Of a stretch of DNA of 36,066 nucleotides, positions 31,111 through 36,066 are shown one piece after another. Every line of letters begins with the position of its first letter. The first letter of the stretch is position 1. The notes below the pieces were generated by a model. It saw nothing but the letters and a program-made list of their open reading frames with translations. It did not search any database and was not told the DNA's origin. The stretch is from Bacillota bacterium (GTDB lineage Bacteria; Bacillota; Clostridia; Acetivibrionales; DSM-1351), in contig JAEWST010000045.1 in the NCBI GenBank assembly GCA_023398105.1, positions 1 through 36,066 of the forward strand. The letters are read 5' to 3'. The position numbers were made by a program, and so were the translations under genes.

Positions 31111-34100
31111 TTACTTAGAATAAGGTAATTTCAAAATATCACCCAGTAAGTACTTTTTAAAAACAGCAAAATCTAGTGCATCTATTGCACCGTCAGCATT
31201 CAAATCTGCTGCCTTAATGCCATTTTCCACAGAAAATTTTGAAATAGCTCCAAGTAGATACATTTTCATCAAAGCATAATCTGTTGCATCAATACTGGTA
31301 TCTCCATTTAGATCTCCTACAATAGTAGAAGCTTTATTAGTAAACTGAAACCAGTCAAAGTTTAATAAGTATCCGCTTTCTCCTGTAAATTTCAGATATA
31401 AGTTATGCTTTCCACTTGTTCCTGTTATATCACATGTTAATTCAGCCCAAGTCTCCCAATCACCTGTTCCAGGCACTGCACATGTACCTATTAAATAACC
31501 AGTAATGCTATCAAGCCTAAGCTCTATATTACCTCCATTGGTGGCACTTGCTACTCTTGCTAGGAATCCTGTAGCACCAGTTTCAAAATCAATGTTACTG
31601 TAAACGACATAATCTCCGTCTTCGATATAGCCTACAGCTTCTGAACCTTCGTCACTCTTTACATTTTGGATTCCCATCTGACCGTTGTAACTTTCTGCCT
31701 CAATCTTTGAAAATGCCGACCGTTTAACAGGTGCGTCTAAACCAGAAACAACTGCCACAGCATCAACAACCAAAGTTCCACTTACAACCTTTAGCGAAAC
31801 GGTATGCTCACCATAACTAAGTCCACGAAGTGTAAACGTTTGATATAATTCTCCAGACGCCATCGTACTAGCTGAAGTATTTACAACCTTTCCGTCCACT
31901 GTCACCTCAAGCTTGGCTAAACCATTGTTAGGGCCCAGAATATCTAATCCAGTACCCTTGAATGTATACTGAAGCGTAGCACCTACTCCTCGGCTAGTAG
32001 AGAGGGAGCGTTGGTAATTGTACATGGATTTGCCGTTTTCATGTCCCCATGAACCGCTGTATGCAAGCTTTGTAACTGGAGTTGTTGATAGATCATACAT
32101 CTCAAGATTATCAAGCACTTCACAATAGTAAGGAACATAGCCTTCAACTTTTTCCACCTTTAAATTATCAAAACGAGTATTATAATAACCGCTTGCCAAA
32201 TCTACTCGTCCAGACAATTTGTGGTTTGAATCGGTATAGTTGTAAAGCGTAATGTCATCCAAATAGGCAGTCACTTTGTTTTCTACAACCTTAATAGCAA
32301 TGTTGTGCCATGCATTATATGCTGTGTTAAAATTACTGATTTTTACTCCTCCTGTGCCGTTTACTACATTTCCACTTGCCACAGAAGTACCATTTACATG
32401 AAATGACCAACCACCATCAAACCAAAATTTCAAAATATACGGTGTTCCTTTTGTGTAATGTGAATCACTACCGCCCTGTTGGCGAGCACCAATAGCAGCA
32501 TAATTATCTCCACCCTCTGTACTATTGTGTTCAAATGAAACATCAACGCTTGCCTTGTAATTTAGCCATCTATAATCTCCAATAGCTGTTATAGGACTAC
32601 CGTTATTCCACGTACCTCCAAGCCCCATAATTGATTTATCCACCTGCTGCCTTAGGACGTAGTTGTTTGTTCCCTCTGGAAGATATGCTTCAAACGCCCC
32701 ATTACGATCGCTGGTAAATCGTGGAATGACACTTTTCGAACCACCTCGTGCATCTATGTAGCTTTCAGTTCCGATTATTTGTCCACCCTCTCCGATTACA
32801 GGGTAGATTTTATTAGAATAATCAAAATTGTCAGCATACAGGAAATTATCCTCCGTATTCTGTACAGAACCAGTCTCATCTGTGTCAAGTACGGTGCGAT
32901 TGCCCTCAACTGGTAGCGGTGTATTGAACTCATCTTTTTCATTATTGTCCAATGTGGTAACCGTCACAATAGAGTAAGGTTTTACGTTTACAGTATAAAC
33001 TCCGCTACTATTTGCAGATACCTCGCCAAGATATTTCATGTAGTTACTGTTAAAGGCTGTCCCCTTGTTGGCTGCTCTGGTTTCCCATACTTCCAACGGT
33101 GGATTTCCTGTATAGTTCATGTTTACCGTTTTGATTGTGTAGTTTTTCGCATACTCGCTATCGTTAATAAACACGGTTGAAAAATTGCGTTTATCTGGAG
33201 AAGCCAACGTAATATAGCTTGGTGTTCCATTACGGCCATTAATTGGGTTAGTACCTATTGCACCAGTGTAGCTGGCCTTTGGAACTGCTCTCCATATTCC
33301 TTCAGTGTTGCTCTGGTTTTCCCAGCCTGATTTTGCAAACCAACTGAAATGCCTCAGAACGACAAGACCTCCGTCATAGTGAATCCAGCCCGACCAAGGG
33401 TCACGTGCACTAATCAATTCTTTAAAAGAATATTGCCCTCCTTCATAGAAGGAACCGATTGCCGGCTGGTAAATAAAATGTGTACGTCGGGAATTTACAA
33501 ATCCCTTGATAACGGTGTTTCCCATTTCCAGTGGACCGTTGCTACCACCTATACCTGTTCCTTCTACTGAAGGATCCTTCATATTGTTGTTGGGACGAAA
33601 GGACGTATTACTAAAAGTGGCCTGTGCTTCACTGTTCCAAATCTCTTTGTCAAATTCTTCAGCAAGCCTTTTGAAATCACCTGCACTGTTGTCATCGGTG
33701 TTGTAGTGGTATGCAGCAACAGATACAGCATCCCGAAGTGTAGCGTCACTCAACATATCATCGCCGAAAGAGCCAATTGAAACTTCATCGGAAATTACAA
33801 CCTTGATATTGTTATACAGTGCTTGCTCTTGAGTACTATTAAAACCTGTGCTATCCGTTTTTATTCGATTAGCAAACTGTTTAGTCCATGTAAAATTTGC
33901 TGCTTGCTCGTTTACTCCTGGATTTATATAATCAACCATATAACCGTATTGACGGTAAGCGGCTAGAATGCTATTCTTATACCAAGTATAAACCTTATCA
34001 TTAGTGTTCACCCAACCAGGCGCATTCCAGCGGAGAATACTAACTTTTAGATTTGGGTTCGACTTTTTGGCATCAGCTGCTAGTTGGAAGCCTTGATGGC

Positions 34101-34473
34101 GCTTGACATTGGCTACTTCACTTTCCCAACGCATAGTTGCTGGATCAGGTCCTGTGGAGTTGTTGCGATCGTTTCCCATCTCGATTTTCACATGCGTCAT
34201 GATTGGATTTTTGCCACCAAACAGTATCTGCAGAAGTTCTGCATACTTCTCAGGCTGCTCGGATTTATAATCCATCAAAAGTGCACTTGAACTGTTGCCG
34301 CTCAGTACTCCAAATCCCTTGAAGGTGAGGCCATTGACATTATCAGCTTTAATATTGGTACCATCTACAACAATGCTAGCATCAGCAGCTCCAACTGTAT
34401 TTAGCGGTAAAATTGAGGACACAACTGAAACCATAGCAACAATTAAAAAAACGGATAAAACCCTTTTTATCAT
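31111..34473 (-). CDS. GH59 beta-galactosidase-family enzyme (galactocerebrosidase-like) with extra module, CBM6 and dockerin
   Basis: GH59 is the family of animal galactocerebrosidase, a retaining beta-galactosidase; bacterial members in plant-wall clusters probably act on galactosyl groups of hemicellulose or arabinogalactan. Residues 1-30 are a signal peptide. The catalytic barrel (about 40-330) contains the acid/base candidate E189 in 'NPGVNEQ' and the nucleophile candidate E282 in 'IWNSEAQ', in the order known for mouse galactocerebrosidase. A beta-sandwich runs to about 520 and a lectin-like domain spans about 560-790. An extra beta-sandwich module (about 800-910, 'YSGSWGHENGKSMYNYQRS') is not recognised. 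A CBM6 (about 915-1045) and a dockerin (about 1050-1112) complete it. AGGGGGTC lies just before the ATG. A fragment of the lectin-like part survives at 26427-27038. Confidence 0.88.
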   Translation of the reverse strand: MIKRVLSVFLIVAMVSVVSSILPLNTVGAADASIVVDGTNIKADNVNGLTFKGFGVLSGNSSSALLMDYKSEQPEKYAELLQILFGGKNPIMTHVKIEMGNDRNNSTGPDPATMRWESEVANVKRHQGFQLAADAKKSNPNLKVSILRWNAPGWVNTNDKVYTWYKNSILAAYRQYGYMVDYINPGVNEQAANFTWTKQFANRIKTDSTGFNSTQEQALYNNIKVVISDEVSIGSFGDDMLSDATLRDAVSVAAYHYNTDDNSAGDFKRLAEEFDKEIWNSEAQATFSNTSFRPNNNMKDPSVEGTGIGGSNGPLEMGNTVIKGFVNSRRTHFIYQPAIGSFYEGGQYSFKELISARDPWSGWIHYDGGLVVLRHFSWFAKSGWENQSNTEGIWRAVPKASYTGAIGTNPINGRNGTPSYITLASPDKRNFSTVFINDSEYAKNYTIKTVNMNYTGNPPLEVWETRAANKGTAFNSNYMKYLGEVSANSSGVYTVNVKPYSIVTVTTLDNNEKDEFNTPLPVEGNRTVLDTDETGSVQNTEDNFLYADNFDYSNKIYPVIGEGGQIIGTESYIDARGGSKSVIPRFTSDRNGAFEAYLPEGTNNYVLRQQVDKSIMGLGGTWNNGSPITAIGDYRWLNYKASVDVSFEHNSTEGGDNYAAIGARQQGGSDSHYTKGTPYILKFWFDGGWSFHVNGTSVASGNVVNGTGGVKISNFNTAYNAWHNIAIKVVENKVTAYLDDITLYNYTDSNHKLSGRVDLASGYYNTRFDNLKVEKVEGYVPYYCEVLDNLEMYDLSTTPVTKLAYSGSWGHENGKSMYNYQRSLSTSRGVGATLQYTFKGTGLDILGPNNGLAKLEVTVDGKVVNTSASTMASGELYQTFTLRGLSYGEHTVSLKVVSGTLVVDAVAVVSGLDAPVKRSAFSKIEAESYNGQMGIQNVKSDEGSEAVGYIEDGDYVVYSNIDFETGATGFLARVASATNGGNIELRLDSITGYLIGTCAVPGTGDWETWAELTCDITGTSGKHNLYLKFTGESGYLLNFDWFQFTNKASTIVGDLNGDTSIDATDYALMKMYLLGAISKFSVENGIKAADLNADGAIDALDFAVFKKYLLGDILKLPYSK

Positions 34474-34573
34474 TCTTGACCCCCTTAATTATTTCAGCAA
34501 CATTCATTTCTCACATTTCCGACATAATAATTTTTTTGCTTAGAAATATCAAAATACAAAAACATAACAATAT

Positions 34574-34604
34574 CTTATAATTTTTATTTTTAATAATAGG
34601 TCAA
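34574..34604 (-). promoter_or_regulatory. Possible weak promoter upstream of GH59
   Basis: On the minus strand TTGACC (34599-34604) and TATAAG (34574-34579) are separated by 19 bases, about 100 bp before the GH59 start. The spacer is long and the region is very AT-rich, so chance is a real possibility. If real, it would give an internal start in the cluster. Confidence 0.3.
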
Positions 34605-34633
34605 CAAATTTATTCATTTTACATTATGTATTT

Positions 34634-34670
34634 AAAGGAGTATTACAAAAAATTTTTATAATACCCCTTT
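34634..34670 (-). promoter_or_regulatory. Stem-loop just after the GH10 stop codon
   Basis: AAAGGAGTATTA (34634-34645) pairs with TAATACCCCTTT (34659-34670) over 12 positions. The single A-C mismatch on the plus strand becomes a G-U pair in the minus-strand RNA, which fits a minus-strand RNA function. It starts about 10 bp after the stop codon. It is a relative of the stem-loop after GH27 (22359-22396). Confidence 0.6.
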
Positions 34671-34680
34671 TAAATCTAAA

Positions 34681-36066
34681 TTACATTTCAGCTTGAAATT
34701 TTGTTCTCATTCCAAGAAGGTACTCTTTCAACTGTACAAAATCAAGTGCATCTATGCTGCCACTTGCGTCTAAATCAGCTGCTTTTAAACCATTTGGAGC
34801 AGGGAATTCAGTTACTGATCCCAATAGATACTGTTTCATTAATGAGAAATCAAGTGCATCTATGCTACCGCTGCCATCAAGATCACCGTATTTTAATTCT
34901 TGTGTTGGTGCATTGTTGAACTTGAACCAGTTCACATTTAAAACATAATTGTCAACACCTCTAAATACCATATATAAATCATGCTCACCAGTTACACCAC
35001 TAACACTACAAGTACTTGTGGAATATGTCTGCCAACCGCCAGTAGGAGCAACATTACAATATCCAATTAAAGTTCCTGTAGGGCTGTCTAAACGTAATTC
35101 TATGTCTCCACCTGTTGTTTCAGAAGAAGTTCTTGCTTCAAAAGATGTTGCACCGCTTCCGAAGTCTATTTTATTATAAACAACATAATCACCATCTTGA
35201 ATAAATCCAATATTCATTCCACCATCTGTATCACCGCAAGTTTCAGTTTCAACTCCAGATTGGCTATTAAAGCTTTCTGCTTCAATCTTTGTAAATGCAC
35301 TTCTTGGATCTATTACTACTGGTATGTCTTCACCAACATTAGCAGTTTTAATATAATCTTTCATCCAAGTAAGAGCTGGTCTTTCAGTTCCATTACTACG
35401 AATTAAGAAAGAATTATCAATCCATGTATGTCCTTGTAGGTAACCCCAATATGTGATACCTTTTACTGATGGGTGTTCATACATTACAGGGAAAAGTTCT
35501 TTCATTTTATTTAACTGTTGAGTGTCATCAGCTATATTTATATCTAATTCAGATATGTATATATCTACTCCTGTAGCTCCAAGTCTATCCAACTTTTTCT
35601 TTACATCAGCAGCATTGTTAGTTTCAAGACCGTGAGATTGACATCCGATACCATCAATTAAATTTCTTTTCTTTAATATATTAATTACTGTAATATATTC
35701 GTTAATACAGCTCCAACCGTCTGGGCACAAAACGTTATAGTCATTAATGAAAAGTTTTGTATTTGGGAAGTATTTACGTGCTTGTTCAAATGACCATACT
35801 ATCCAGTCGTAACCAGTTCCATAAAGGCCGTTGTCACCACCGATAGCATTCTTATATGGGAAAGGTGCGTGTCCTTTCATTGCTTCATTTACAACATCCA
35901 TTTCTTCTATTTCTGGGAAGTTTTGTGCAACTGCTTTATACCAGTTCTCAATTGCTGTTTTTCTAGCTGAGTCTGATAGATTTCCTAACCAGTTTGGATA
36001 CTGTGAACCCCAAATCATAGTATGGAATTTGAAAGGAATTTTATTTGTTTTACAATAGTTATACAT
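34681..36066 (-). CDS. GH10 endo-beta-1,4-xylanase with CBM6 and dockerin, partial (N-terminus outside window)
   Basis: GH10 xylanases cut the xylan backbone with retention. The 461 codons present begin inside the barrel: 'MYNYCKTNKIPFKFHTMIWG' is the strand-3 region of GH10, so the Met at the window edge is internal and the signal peptide and first strands lie beyond 36066. The acid/base is E61 in 'DVVNEA' and the nucleophile E173 in 'YISELDI'. 'CQSHGL' (142-147) and 'TYWGYLQGHTWI' (205-216) are also typical. The catalytic part ends near 241. A CBM6 follows at 257-383 and a dockerin at 393-452, with 'GDLDGSGSIDALDF' and 'ADLDASGSIDALDF'. This is the only backbone-cutting enzyme in the window; the genes downstream remove side groups. 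Confidence 0.93.
   Translation of the reverse strand: MYNYCKTNKIPFKFHTMIWGSQYPNWLGNLSDSARKTAIENWYKAVAQNFPEIEEMDVVNEAMKGHAPFPYKNAIGGDNGLYGTGYDWIVWSFEQARKYFPNTKLFINDYNVLCPDGWSCINEYITVINILKKRNLIDGIGCQSHGLETNNAADVKKKLDRLGATGVDIYISELDINIADDTQQLNKMKELFPVMYEHPSVKGITYWGYLQGHTWIDNSFLIRSNGTERPALTWMKDYIKTANVGEDIPVVIDPRSAFTKIEAESFNSQSGVETETCGDTDGGMNIGFIQDGDYVVYNKIDFGSGATSFEARTSSETTGGDIELRLDSPTGTLIGYCNVAPTGGWQTYSTSTCSVSGVTGEHDLYMVFRGVDNYVLNVNWFKFNNAPTQELKYGDLDGSGSIDALDFSLMKQYLLGSVTEFPAPNGLKAADLDASGSIDALDFVQLKEYLLGMRTKFQAEM

Noticed and set aside
34681..36066. Complete GH10 gene starting at the Met at the window edge
   Set aside because: The first residues are internal barrel sequence of GH10 and no signal peptide is present, so the gene continues beyond the window.

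Overview
The window looks like part of the chromosome of an anaerobic, mesophilic, cellulosome-producing clostridium. The DNA is AT-rich, the ribosome binding sites are strong (AGGAGG-like), many secreted enzymes end in paired dockerin repeats, and two surface proteins carry S-layer homology (SLH) domains. The right half resembles the 'xyl-doc' hemicellulase cluster of Ruminiclostridium cellulolyticum: enzyme after enzyme with a family 6 carbohydrate-binding module (CBM6) and a dockerin. I cannot name the species. Every gene I can support lies on the minus strand, so transcription runs right to left.

Region A (36066 to 16888) is the CBM6-dockerin cluster. In transcription order it holds a GH10 xylanase (5' end outside the window), a GH59 galactosidase-like enzyme, a CE1 esterase-dockerin, a CBM6-dockerin remnant without catalytic domain, a CE1-CBM6-dockerin esterase, a fossil built from a SASA/CE6-like esterase piece and a GH59 piece, GH43-CBM6-CBM6-dockerin, GH27-CBM6-dockerin, GH62-CBM6-dockerin, and GH95-CBM32-CBM6-dockerin. 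Together these enzymes would attack the xylan backbone and remove arabinosyl, feruloyl or acetyl, galactosyl and fucosyl side groups from the cellulosome. Almost every intact gap between genes holds an inverted repeat. Two places show recent rearrangement: the fossil at 26.4-27.2 kb, and the truncated CBM6-dockerin gene, which sits against an unusual structured element at 29.6-29.8 kb.

Region B (16887 to 16485) separates the two gene groups. It holds two tandem copies of a 58-bp repeat with terminator-like palindromes and then a good sigma-A-type promoter.

Region C (16484 to 710) looks like one operon. It encodes a membrane-anchored protein with two thioredoxin-like domains, a thioredoxin/CcdA-type membrane redox protein, an unknown 101-residue protein, a six-FN3/three-SLH surface protein, and a 3622-residue SLH protein built largely from internal repeats that I cannot assign to a family. 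A terminator follows. This pairing of an extracytoplasmic redox module with giant S-layer-anchored proteins is the least familiar system in the window.

Region D (709 to 1) holds that terminator, a promoter, a long leader, and the start of a secreted RCC1-repeat-like protein cut by the left edge.
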